Assembly: GCA_014384685.1 (NCBI GenBank)
Contig: JACNFL010000150.1
Coordinates: forward strand, 1 to 7,707
DNA from: Methanobacteriota archaeon
Lineage (GTDB): Archaea > Thermoplasmatota > Poseidoniia > Poseidoniales > Thalassarchaeaceae
Reading direction: 5' to 3'
Length of the DNA: 7,707 nt
Shown piece by piece: positions 1-6,334 of this stretch (the stretch's first letter is position 1; each line of letters starts with the position of its first letter). The notes below the pieces were generated by a model. It was not told the origin of the DNA and made no database searches. It was given only the letters and a program-made list of their open reading frames with translations. The translations under genes and the position numbers were made by a program.

Positions 1-297
1 TCCATCAAGACCACCCATCGAGTTGAGTATAGTGTTACCAAAAGTTGCTGAACCTGAGAAAGAACCGGTGACAAACGAGTTTCCTGATGAGTCTAGGACC
101 ATGTCCCAAGCCATGTCTGAACCAGTTCCGCCACCAGGCGTTGCCCATATGTCAGCGGGTGATGTTTTTTCAGCAAAATTGAGTTGGAATTGACGGCTAG
201 AATCTAATTCTATTTCAACAAAATTATGACTCATTCCCATCGTCAAAGACAACAACGTCACGGCAACAACGACTAGTACCGACTTACTGCCCATCAT
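1..297 (-). CDS. Secreted SBBP-type beta-propeller protein, N-terminal part
   Basis: Only the first 99 residues are in the window; the frame is open through position 1. Translation begins at ATG 297-295, with a second ATG directly after it. Residues 1-20 read as a signal peptide or membrane anchor: MMGSKS followed by a run of V, A, L and T. Residues 60-99 contain a unit of the SBBP (beta-propeller) type: an aspartate-serine-serine-glycine-asparagine turn (DSSGNSFVTGSF, residues 69-80), then SGSATFG and LNSMGGLDG. In SBBP proteins this unit recurs many times to form blades, so a long repetitive extracellular protein probably continues leftwards. A TATA-like box 24 bp upstream fits leaderless translation from this ATG. 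Its role is unknown; such proteins are usually surface-attached or secreted. The SBBP call is good, and the cellular function cannot be stated. Confidence 0.75.
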   Translation of the reverse strand, partial: MMGSKSVLVVVAVTLLSLTMGMSHNFVEIELDSSRQFQLNFAEKTSPADIWATPGGGTGSDMAWDMVLDSSGNSFVTGSFSGSATFGNTILNSMGGLDG

Positions 298-316
298 GTC
301 CCCACGAATACGCTTA

Positions 317-326
317 CATTTTATTG
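317..326 (-). promoter_or_regulatory. TATA-like box of the beta-propeller gene
   Basis: On the minus strand the sequence reads CAATAAAATG, centred near 321-322. Its centre is about 24-25 bp upstream of the ATG at 297. In archaea transcription starts roughly 25 bp after the TATA centre, so the transcript would begin at or next to the start codon, giving a leaderless mRNA. No purine-rich ribosome binding site is seen. Confidence 0.5.
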
Positions 327-327
327 T

Positions 328-343
328 CACCCCGGTAGGGGTG
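328..343. repeat. Perfect 6-bp inverted repeat between two minus-strand genes
   Basis: CACCCC, a 4-base loop GGTA, then GGGGTG. It lies 20 bp after the stop codon of the methyltransferase gene and directly upstream of the TATA-like box of the beta-propeller gene. On the minus strand it is followed by an A-rich, not T-rich, stretch, so it is not a textbook terminator. It could be an operator next to the TATA box, or an mRNA 3'-end hairpin of the upstream gene. Confidence 0.4.
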
Positions 344-362
344 TTTTGCTAATGTACGAAAA

Positions 363-1166
363 TTATAGTGCTGAACGCTTTGAAATAAATGAGCCATAGG
401 AGATTAGTCCATCATCCATGGCCTTTAATGTTGAATTAACAACTTCATTAAAATCATCCTCAAGAGCACCTAATCCTAATTCTGACAGGGAAAGACCCCC
501 CGTTCTTTGTAGCAGGCGAAATCCCATCATTGCTCGACCCAATTTTTTGCGATTTGCCTTCATTATTTGACGCTCTTCTCTAGCCTCAATTATATCAAAT
601 CCATTTGCCTCAATTAGACTCACCCAACCATCCATTGAGCGGTCTTCATCTTGACCAAAAATTGTATCTAAAAATCGATTAACATTTTCATTTAAAAGTG
701 AAGGATTGGTTACCACCAATTCAGAGTTCATCAACATTCCATCATCAGACAATAATCGATGAGTCTCCTTCAATATTTGACTAGGATTTCTAACTACTGA
801 AAGACGGGATTCAGTCAACAAATGAGTCCCCCAAGCATCGATCAAAGGCGTCTTGTCAAGGGATGCACGCTCGAATCCTAGAGACTCTCTTTTCCATTCA
901 GTAAGTGCGATTCCAATCAGATTCGGTGATGGATCTATGCCAGAAATCATGCATCCAAATTTAGATGATAGGATAGACGAAACAGTGCCGGGACCACACC
1001 CTAGATGAACAAGTTGTGAGGAATCGGAAACCCCACCACGCTTACACAAATCAATTGCTAAATTAGAATTTGAAGGGAAGGCATCACCGAAATATCGGCG
1101 GAAAAGTGGCAAGCTTCTCACCCCATCCATAAATGGGCCGGGACGCTCAAGCCTCATCAATGTCAT
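363..1166 (-). CDS. Class I SAM-dependent methyltransferase, substrate unknown
   Basis: The product is a soluble 267-residue protein with a Rossmann-fold methyltransferase core. Motif I is VHLGCGPGTV at residues 53-62. The acidic residue that normally binds the SAM ribose is D78 in GIDPS (76-80). The beta5 region is LLSDDGML (138-145), matching the usual 'L(K)PGG.L'. The C-terminus ends in a short beta strand (YGSFISKR, 257-264), as in UbiE/Coq5 and arsenite-methyltransferase-like proteins, which act on small molecules. No substrate can be read from the sequence. The ATG at 1166 is real, but the ATG at 1157 (residue 4) is equally plausible, because AT-rich TATA-like sequence on the minus strand lies at 1173-1190. 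The gene starts 43 bp after the DNA methyltransferase gene and may be co-transcribed with it or have its own promoter. Confidence 0.8.
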   Translation of the reverse strand: MTLMRLERPGPFMDGVRSLPLFRRYFGDAFPSNSNLAIDLCKRGGVSDSSQLVHLGCGPGTVSSILSSKFGCMISGIDPSPNLIGIALTEWKRESLGFERASLDKTPLIDAWGTHLLTESRLSVVRNPSQILKETHRLLSDDGMLMNSELVVTNPSLLNENVNRFLDTIFGQDEDRSMDGWVSLIEANGFDIIEAREERQIMKANRKKLGRAMMGFRLLQRTGGLSLSELGLGALEDDFNEVVNSTLKAMDDGLISYGSFISKRSAL

Positions 1167-1209
1167 GACCGGTTTACTTATTCAAAAATTCAAAGCCAAT
1201 ACGAATGAA

Positions 1210-2172
1210 TTATTCATCAGCAATTCGCTTTAGAGCAAGGTCACAATATTCTTGACTAATATCAAACAGGAGATACTTACGGCCATTTTTCTTAGCAGCG
1301 ATTCCTGTTGAACCTGAACCAGCAAATGGATCAAGGACAATATCTCCAGTAAAGGTGTACAGTTCCATACAACGGCTTGGTAATTCAACTGGGAAAGGAG
1401 CAGGATGTCCTACCCTCTTTGCGCTAACTGTTGGGAATGTCCAAATTGACTTAGTCCACTCAATAAATTCCTCTTTGCCAATAGTATCTACACGGCCCTC
1501 ATCTTTTTCATTTCGTCCGCGTGGTAACTTGTATTCACCTTTTGAAAATACCAAAATGTATTCGTGAACATCTCTTAATGTTGGATTGGATGCCGACTTC
1601 CATGAACCCCATGCGCATGATACGCCTGCACTGGCAGCCTTATTCCAAATAATTTCACCACGTGGTAGAAAACCAATTTCAATCATTATCTGATTGATGA
1701 AAGATGAAAGAGGAATATACGGTTTCCTGCCCAAATTTGCCACGTTAATACAAGCACGACCGCCTGGCACAAGTACGCGGTAGCATTCATCAAATACTCC
1801 TCTCAATAGTTCTAGATACTCACTAAGTGCAAGATCATCATCATAAGTTTTGGATGCGTTATACGGAGGTGAGGTGACCATCATGTGAACAGAATTGTCA
1901 GGAACCTCTCTCATGTTTCTAGAATCACCACACACAACACGATTGACTAATTCATCAGGGAGAACACCCAAATCACCGGTATCCGACTCTTTTGGCAGAC
2001 CACTATACATTGCTGAACCATAAAATTCAGCGGAATCGTGGCTTTCTCTTTTTGAAACACCAAATGAAGAGGTCTTAGTTCCATTGCGCTTACTACTACC
2101 TATTCGTGGTACTGCGCGCGCGTCGGCTGTTTTTTCACCAGCATCCGCCTTACTATTTCCATTACGTGGCAT
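1210..2172 (-). CDS. Orphan DNA methyltransferase (beta-group, TSPPY type)
   Basis: The 320-residue protein methylates an exocyclic amino group in DNA, either N4-cytosine or N6-adenine. The catalytic motif IV is TSPPYN at residues 100-105. The SAM-binding motif I (DPFAGSGST, 281-289) comes near the C-terminus, followed by an acidic motif in FDIS (304-307). The order catalytic motif then SAM motif defines the beta group. SPPY, rather than DPPY, is typical of N4-cytosine enzymes, so m4C is the better guess. The middle section (VPGGRACINVANLGRKP, then IIWNK, WGSW and HEYILVFSKG) matches a widespread solitary DNA methyltransferase family. No restriction endonuclease gene lies beside it, so it looks like an orphan. 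Residues 1 to about 60 are low-complexity and basic and contain a 20-residue imperfect repeat; the conserved domain begins near residue 70. The target site is not predictable here. Confidence 0.9.
   Translation of the reverse strand: MPRNGNSKADAGEKTADARAVPRIGSSKRNGTKTSSFGVSKRESHDSAEFYGSAMYSGLPKESDTGDLGVLPDELVNRVVCGDSRNMREVPDNSVHMMVTSPPYNASKTYDDDLALSEYLELLRGVFDECYRVLVPGGRACINVANLGRKPYIPLSSFINQIMIEIGFLPRGEIIWNKAASAGVSCAWGSWKSASNPTLRDVHEYILVFSKGEYKLPRGRNEKDEGRVDTIGKEEFIEWTKSIWTFPTVSAKRVGHPAPFPVELPSRCMELYTFTGDIVLDPFAGSGSTGIAAKKNGRKYLLFDISQEYCDLALKRIADE
2089..2171. repeat. 60-bp-period imperfect direct repeat in the methyltransferase N-terminal tail
   Basis: Positions 2089-2111 and 2149-2171 are similar over 23 bases: both begin CTTACTA and both contain CGTGG near the end. 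They are exactly 60 bp, or 20 codons, apart in the same frame. In the protein this gives PRNGNSK at residues 2-8 and PRIGSSK at residues 22-28. It looks like an old in-frame duplication within the disordered tail. Confidence 0.6.
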
Positions 2173-2207
2173 CCCAACCCCGCTACGCGCGAGGTTTGCT
2201 GTCCATT

Positions 2208-2214
2208 CTTATAG
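2208..2214 (-). promoter_or_regulatory. TATA-like box of the DNA methyltransferase gene
   Basis: The minus strand reads CTATAAG, 36-42 bp upstream of the ATG at 2172. The expected transcription start is near 2185, giving a leader of about 12 bases. It sits in the 138-bp divergent region shared with pgk. The rest of that region (2215-2310) holds no gene. Confidence 0.4.
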
Positions 2215-2310
2215 AGTTCGCAAATTAGTGGTTTTGTTGGATAAATCAACCTAGATTTTGTCTATTCCAAGACCGTTTCAGTAAAAGGTAAGCGACAAGT
2301 CGGCCAACCA

Positions 2311-3546
2311 ATGGCCTCGCTCCTCAGCCTGAGTGATGCAGACCTTTCTGGGAAGACTGTGCTTGTCAGAGTTGATGTCAATTCACCTCTAAATCCTGTA
2401 ACAGGAGAGTTCCTTGATGATGCAAGGTTACGAGCAATTTTGCCCACCATAAGGCGGCTTGGGAGTTCAAAAGTGGTTATTTTAGCCCATCAGAGTAGAC
2501 CAGGAAAAGATGACTTCACCTCAATGGAGAGACATGCAGAATTATTGGGTGTTCTACTTGGTAGAAATATCGAGTTTATCCCGGATGTCTGTGGAGAGGT
2601 CGCTCTCAATGCAATACAGAACATGAAGAATGGAGAAATGCTCTTCTTAGACAATGTAAGAGGATGGGATGAAGAGATTTCAATGAAAAAGGCATCTCTT
2701 GAGGAATTATCACAATCTGAAATAGTGCAAAAACTTGCCAGTGTTGCTGATGCATTTGTCTACGATGCATTCGCTTGTGCTCATCGTAATTCACCAACAA
2801 TCTGTGGTTTTGGCCCTGTTCTTCCATCCTATGCAGGAGTTTTAGTTCAGAGGGAATTAGATGCTCTTGGTGGTGTTGTGGACAATCCACCTAGGCCACA
2901 TGTAGTAATTCTTGGCGGTGTCAAGAGTGATGATTCGCTTGATATTGCGGTCAATCTTCTAAATCGAGATGTTGTTGATACCATTATTCCAGTAGGAGTA
3001 GTTGGAAATCTGATGTTATGGGCTGCAGGAAATTCACTAGGATATGAGAATGAAAATTACATTCGTGGAAGCCTTGGAGATGCTTTTGAAAGAACTTGGG
3101 AAATGGCTGAGTGGGTGGTTGAGAATCATCTCAACAAACTAATCTTACCAACTGACTTAGCAATTGAAATTGATTCTCAGAGAGTTCCTTTATCGGTTCA
3201 AGAATTACCTACAGAATATCCAATCTATGATATTGGAATTGCAACATTGATGTCAATCAGGCCTGCAATTATGGATGCCAAATGTGTGCTTTGGAATGGC
3301 CCGGCATCATATTTTGAAAAACCTCAATTCGCCTTTGGAACGATTGAAGTCCTAAACACCTGTGTTGAAACCGATGCTTTCGTTATCATTGGTGGTGGCC
3401 ATACAGGCACACTGGTTAACCAACGTGGGGTTGATGAAAAAATTGGCCACAACAGTACTGGTGGAGGTTCGTGCCTAACCTTCCTTGCTGGAAAGCCAAT
3501 GCCAGCACTAGACTCTCTAGCGGCTTCTGCAAAAAAATTCGCATAA
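2311..3546 (+). CDS. pgk: Phosphoglycerate kinase, archaeal type
   Basis: This cytosolic enzyme interconverts 1,3-bisphosphoglycerate plus ADP and 3-phosphoglycerate plus ATP in glycolysis and gluconeogenesis. The 411-residue length is normal for the archaeal family. The N-terminal substrate domain has RVDVNSP (20-26), AHQSRPGKDDF (59-69), DNVR (114-117) and DAFACAHR (152-159). The C-terminal nucleotide domain has GGVKSDDS (202-209), WNGPASYFE (328-336), GGGHTG (361-366) and STGGGS (382-387). The TGEFLDDARLR segment and the EYPIYDIG segment are typical of archaeal rather than bacterial PGKs. Odd points are WNGPASYFE where WNGPMGVFE is usual, and DNVR for ENVR; both look tolerable. The ATG at 2311 places MASLLSLSDADL at the expected family start. 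A weak TATA-like AGTAAAAG (2280-2287) lies about 27 bp upstream, compatible with leaderless expression. Function is assigned with high confidence. Confidence 0.96.
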   Translation: MASLLSLSDADLSGKTVLVRVDVNSPLNPVTGEFLDDARLRAILPTIRRLGSSKVVILAHQSRPGKDDFTSMERHAELLGVLLGRNIEFIPDVCGEVALNAIQNMKNGEMLFLDNVRGWDEEISMKKASLEELSQSEIVQKLASVADAFVYDAFACAHRNSPTICGFGPVLPSYAGVLVQRELDALGGVVDNPPRPHVVILGGVKSDDSLDIAVNLLNRDVVDTIIPVGVVGNLMLWAAGNSLGYENENYIRGSLGDAFERTWEMAEWVVENHLNKLILPTDLAIEIDSQRVPLSVQELPTEYPIYDIGIATLMSIRPAIMDAKCVLWNGPASYFEKPQFAFGTIEVLNTCVETDAFVIIGGGHTGTLVNQRGVDEKIGHNSTGGGSCLTFLAGKPMPALDSLAASAKKFA

Positions 3547-3550
3547 ATGC

Positions 3551-3568
3551 GAATCAAAGCAGCGATTC
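3551..3568. repeat. Small inverted repeat between convergent gene ends
   Basis: GAATC (3551-3555) and GATTC (3564-3568) flank an 8-base loop. The element fills the 20-bp gap between the pgk stop codon and the stop codon of the HD-domain gene, overlapping the latter. The stem is short and there is no T-tract on either strand, so a bidirectional termination role is only a guess. Confidence 0.25.
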
Positions 3569-4094
3569 ACGGTTTCAATAACGATGAGAGATATGAATCC
3601 GTGACCATCCTTCTTGAAGCGTTGGTAAACTCATCTAAATTAATATTGAAGTCGCTTTCATAAATCTCTGCTTGAAGGCCCATATCCAATTTATCTAAGC
3701 CAGCAACAAATAGACCTTCAGGCGATGTTCTATCCTCAAATTCTTGCCATAAATTCTGCAATTCTTCTGACCTAGGATGGCCATCTAATAATTGTGCAAT
3801 CGCATTTTCTTCAGCAGCCCGTTTTCCTTCTTCTGGTTCGGGGTCGTATGGAGTTAGGTCACCTACAACGACCTCTGCTAAATCATGAATTAATGCTAGA
3901 GTGAGTACCTTTTCCAAATTCAGATTTTCAGGACATGTCAAAAGTCCGAGGAGAGCCATACCCCAACTATGAGAAGCAACTGTTTCTGGATCCTCAATTG
4001 GGAATCTAGTCCAGCCAGCCCTTACTACCTGCTTTAGGCGAAGGCATTCTAGTAACCTGTTTCTCTCTTTCATGATTGTCGATTCTTCCGTCAT
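3567..4094 (-). CDS. HD-domain phosphohydrolase, YfbR/HDDC2-like 5'-nucleotidase
   Basis: Starting at ATG 4094 the protein has 175 residues, within the normal range of the YfbR/HDDC2 family. Members of that family are metal-dependent phosphohydrolases that remove phosphate from (deoxy)nucleoside 5'-monophosphates. Counted from this ATG, the visible metal ligands are H42 in VASHSW, H70-D71 in ALIHDLAE and D134 in GLDKLDM. The family signature HDxxE...GDLTP is intact (E74, D79). The approach segment CLRLKQVVRAGW...PETVASHS matches the family's N-terminal helices. The frame stays open upstream to a TTG at 4106, but ATG 4094 is preferred because a TATA-like box is centred 25-26 bp before it. The gene converges on pgk and diverges from the M24 peptidase gene. 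The fold is secure; the exact nucleotide substrate is inferred from the family. Confidence 0.85.
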   Translation of the reverse strand: MTEESTIMKERNRLLECLRLKQVVRAGWTRFPIEDPETVASHSWGMALLGLLTCPENLNLEKVLTLALIHDLAEVVVGDLTPYDPEPEEGKRAAEENAIAQLLDGHPRSEELQNLWQEFEDRTSPEGLFVAGLDKLDMGLQAEIYESDFNINLDEFTNASRRMVTDSYLSSLLKP

Positions 4095-4114
4095 GAGATT
4101 GGCCAATTCAGTTG

Positions 4115-4124
4115 CTTATTTAAG
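4115..4124 (-). promoter_or_regulatory. TATA-like box that decides the HD-domain gene start
   Basis: The minus strand reads CTTAAATAAG, centred near 4119-4120. A start about 25 bp downstream falls at 4093-4095, exactly on the ATG at 4094. This supports a leaderless mRNA and argues against the in-frame TTG at 4106, which would lie too close to the box. The rest of the divergent region up to 4195 holds only AT-rich sequence; TTTTGATAAC at 4141-4150 is a possible plus-strand box for the M24 gene. Confidence 0.5.
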
Positions 4125-4195
4125 GATTGAAAAATACTATTTTTGATAACTATGACAAGCCAATGCATTAGGGCGTCGCCACCCTCGGCCCTGCT

Positions 4196-5443
4196 ATGGA
4201 GTGGGATGTTTCGGCACTTGTAGGGCCGGAAGGGGCTGATTGGAGAGTGCCTCCTAATGAATTAGCAAATCGGCTTGAACTGGTTGAAATTGCTCTTTTG
4301 GATGCGGGAATTGAGTCAATGTTAGTGCATGACCCTGTAGACCTCTATTGGTTGTCAGGGGGTCGCCAGAATGGAATGCTTCTTGTTGGTGCAAAAGAAT
4401 CCTCCGTTGATTCTGTTTTTTGGGTACGCCAAAATCTTGACAGAGCAATTTGGGAGGCTGGCGGTTCAGCAGCACCGTTTGAGTTGTCACCTCAGCCGCG
4501 TGTCAAAAATCTCAATGATGAATTGAAACAACGAGGATGCACAGCCACACCAGCAATGCAACATGGAAGACTACCTCATAATCAGGCTATATTTTTCCAG
4601 GAAATTCTTGGAGAATCTGCGGATTGTACTAGTTTACTTTGGAATCTTAGGGAAATAAAAAGCCAATGGGAAATAGAACAGATGCGAGCCAGTGGTGAAG
4701 TCAATCGCTGGATGTTTGAAGCGATTCTTGATGAAGGCGGCGAAGGTGTTTCCGAAATAGAACTCGCCGCCGCAGCTGACTCAGTAAGCAGAGCGGCCGG
4801 GTTTGGCGGCCAAATCATGATGAGGAAATGGCCGATGAATTGCGATAGGGTTGTTATCGCAGCAGGCCATTCTGGCGCTGTTCCAACTTATTTTGATTCG
4901 GCAGTTGGTGGTACTGGACCCCATTCTTTTGCTGGCCTAGGAGCTGGATTCCACCGTATCAAAACCGGTGAACCAGTATTAGTTGACATCGTACACTGCC
5001 ACCGCGGTTATGTTTCAGACTGTACTAGAATGTTCAGTGTTGGACCTCTTGACGAGGAGTGGGTGGAGAGGCTTGGGGCCATGAAGGAAATTAGTGACGA
5101 GGTAGTAACTGGGTTAGCAAGAGGAGACACTTGTGAAATGGCTTACGAAGCGGGAGTTACAATTGCTAGAGAGAGGGGGGTTAGTGGTCACTTGATGGGC
5201 ATTCCTCCTGACCAAGCGCGATTCCTAGGACACTCCATTGGGCTTCACTTAGACGAAACTCCTGTAGTTGCACGAGGATTTTCAAATCCACTTCAAATTG
5301 GAGGCACCATGGCAATTGAGCCGAAGGTGATCTACACAAATGGTGCGATTGGCCTCGAAGATAGTTGGGTTAGAACCGAACATGGAATGGAATGTTTGAC
5401 GGCTGGTGATGCAATTCCTCTTCACCAAGAATGGGATTCATGA
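4196..5443 (+). CDS. M24-family metallopeptidase (Xaa-Pro peptidase/creatinase-like)
   Basis: The 415-residue protein has the two-domain layout of prolidase/aminopeptidase P relatives: an N-terminal creatinase-like domain (about 20-145) and a C-terminal pita-bread catalytic domain (about 160-405). All five metal ligands of the M24 family are visible: D264 in VLVDIV, D275 in VSDCTR, H346 in LGHSIGLH, E375 in AIEPK and E388 in LEDSW. It is therefore probably an active dinuclear-metal peptidase that cleaves bonds involving proline, in the cytosol; no signal peptide is seen. The usual substrate-contact histidine of the 'PHY' motif appears as PTY (230-232), followed by a glycine-rich VGGTGP stretch. 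This points to a separate subfamily whose substrate may differ. An in-frame TAG 15 bases upstream and the absence of other starts fix the ATG at 4196. It leads a plus-strand cluster with the histone-fold gene 52 bp downstream. Confidence 0.88.
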   Translation: MEWDVSALVGPEGADWRVPPNELANRLELVEIALLDAGIESMLVHDPVDLYWLSGGRQNGMLLVGAKESSVDSVFWVRQNLDRAIWEAGGSAAPFELSPQPRVKNLNDELKQRGCTATPAMQHGRLPHNQAIFFQEILGESADCTSLLWNLREIKSQWEIEQMRASGEVNRWMFEAILDEGGEGVSEIELAAAADSVSRAAGFGGQIMMRKWPMNCDRVVIAAGHSGAVPTYFDSAVGGTGPHSFAGLGAGFHRIKTGEPVLVDIVHCHRGYVSDCTRMFSVGPLDEEWVERLGAMKEISDEVVTGLARGDTCEMAYEAGVTIARERGVSGHLMGIPPDQARFLGHSIGLHLDETPVVARGFSNPLQIGGTMAIEPKVIYTNGAIGLEDSWVRTEHGMECLTAGDAIPLHQEWDS

Positions 5444-5495
5444 AATTCTCCTTCACGCCGTAGGGTTCATTGAGGACCGAGTTGCGCGGTGTGTC

Positions 5496-6293
5496 ATGAG
5501 CGCCAAACCTTGGTCTCCTTCTCATGTTGCAGCACTTGCTTCAGCATACACCGACTTGCGGATTTCAGGTGCTGTGAAACAGGAATTAGTCACTTTACTA
5601 GTTGCTAAACTCAATGATGTTGTTCCACGTATGGAGCAAGAAACTCTAGCCCAAGATTCAACTCGAAAGACACTAGATGACCCACAGCGAACAAGACTTG
5701 GCTTCAGTCGCACAAGAGGATTGATGATTGAACGCATTGATGCTGTTGATTCAGTCAGTGCGGCTGCAGTCACTGCTACTTGTGAAGAGTTAGAACTCTA
5801 TCTTAGAGATGTTTTACGAGCCTGTGAAACAGTCTGCACTAACAATTCAATGGGGACTATCAAGCCGTGGCATCTTGAGGAAGCGCTTTCTAATATTGGG
5901 GTGAGTCTACCAGATGAATCTCAAGAAGTTGAATCTACACCCATGACGGTGACTTCCGATCCTTTAGAATCTCTAGTTGGTGGAGGGGCTGGAGTCATCA
6001 CCCCCGCACTACTTCGTCAAATGGCTAGGAAGTTTGCTAGCATGAAAGTTGAAAATGATGCTTTAGAAGAATTGCTTGAACTGTACTATGATGAAGCAGG
6101 AACTATTCAGCATGAAATGAAAAAATCACTCACTGGTGGAAATCCAGCTGAATTTGGTCCGCAGTTAGATAAACTCGATGAATTAGCAAAAATGGGTTTT
6201 TTGAGCCGTACTCTCAAGTTAGCCGAAGAGCGAGCAAAAGCCAGCAACTCCCGTTCTATCACTATCGAACATATCCTCAGTATTGACGTCTGA
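5496..6293 (+). CDS. Tandem (probably triple) histone-fold protein
   Basis: The 265-residue protein from ATG 5496 appears to hold three histone folds in a row. Fold 1 (about 8-65) has RIS at 22-24 and TRKT at 56-59. Fold 2 (about 74-134) has SVS at 86-88 and TIKPWHLEEAL at 121-131. Fold 3 (about 168-265) has MARKFASMKVENDALEELL at 176-194 and SITIEHIL at 254-261. In fold 2 the distance from loop-1 valine (V87) to loop-2 threonine (T121) is 34, as in HMfB (V20 to T54). Fold 3 has about 35 extra residues in its central helix. Residues equivalent to HMfB R19, R52 and D59 are R22/R57/Q64 in fold 1, S86/M119/H126 in fold 2 and K184/S252/H259 in fold 3. A linker (about 135-167) is acidic and flexible. 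No metal, kinase or other catalytic motif is seen. A longer start at 5409 would overlap the M24 gene and is less likely. DNA binding, protein scaffolding or a transcription role are all possible. Confidence 0.7.
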   Translation: MSAKPWSPSHVAALASAYTDLRISGAVKQELVTLLVAKLNDVVPRMEQETLAQDSTRKTLDDPQRTRLGFSRTRGLMIERIDAVDSVSAAAVTATCEELELYLRDVLRACETVCTNNSMGTIKPWHLEEALSNIGVSLPDESQEVESTPMTVTSDPLESLVGGGAGVITPALLRQMARKFASMKVENDALEELLELYYDEAGTIQHEMKKSLTGGNPAEFGPQLDKLDELAKMGFLSRTLKLAEERAKASNSRSITIEHILSIDV

Positions 6294-6334
6294 AGGCGCA
6301 ACAGGGAAAGCCAACCACCCTAAGGCGCAGGTTG

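Noticed and set aside
328..347. Plus-strand terminator (hairpin followed by TTTT)
   Set aside because: It has the shape of an intrinsic terminator, but no plus-strand gene precedes it; both neighbouring genes are on the minus strand.
1355..1567. Plus-strand open frame inside the DNA methyltransferase gene
   Set aside because: Antisense to conserved methyltransferase sequence and without family resemblance.
2114..2122. Alternating GCGCGCGCG run as a Z-DNA or regulatory element
   Set aside because: It is short, lies within the methyltransferase coding tail and is explained by alanine and arginine codons.
2606..2890. Open frame on the minus strand inside pgk
   Set aside because: It lies wholly antisense to a well-conserved enzyme, shows no recognisable domain and has a skewed composition (many H, Q and L) typical of an antisense frame.
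5409..5495. Longer start for the histone-fold protein (ATG 5409, with GTG just before it)
   Set aside because: It would overlap the M24 gene by 35 bases, and the added 29 residues show no histone-like pattern. The ATG at 5496 starts just before the first helix.
5522..5773. Open frame on the minus strand inside the histone-fold gene
   Set aside because: Rich in S, T and R with no domain; explained by the codon pattern of the plus-strand gene.
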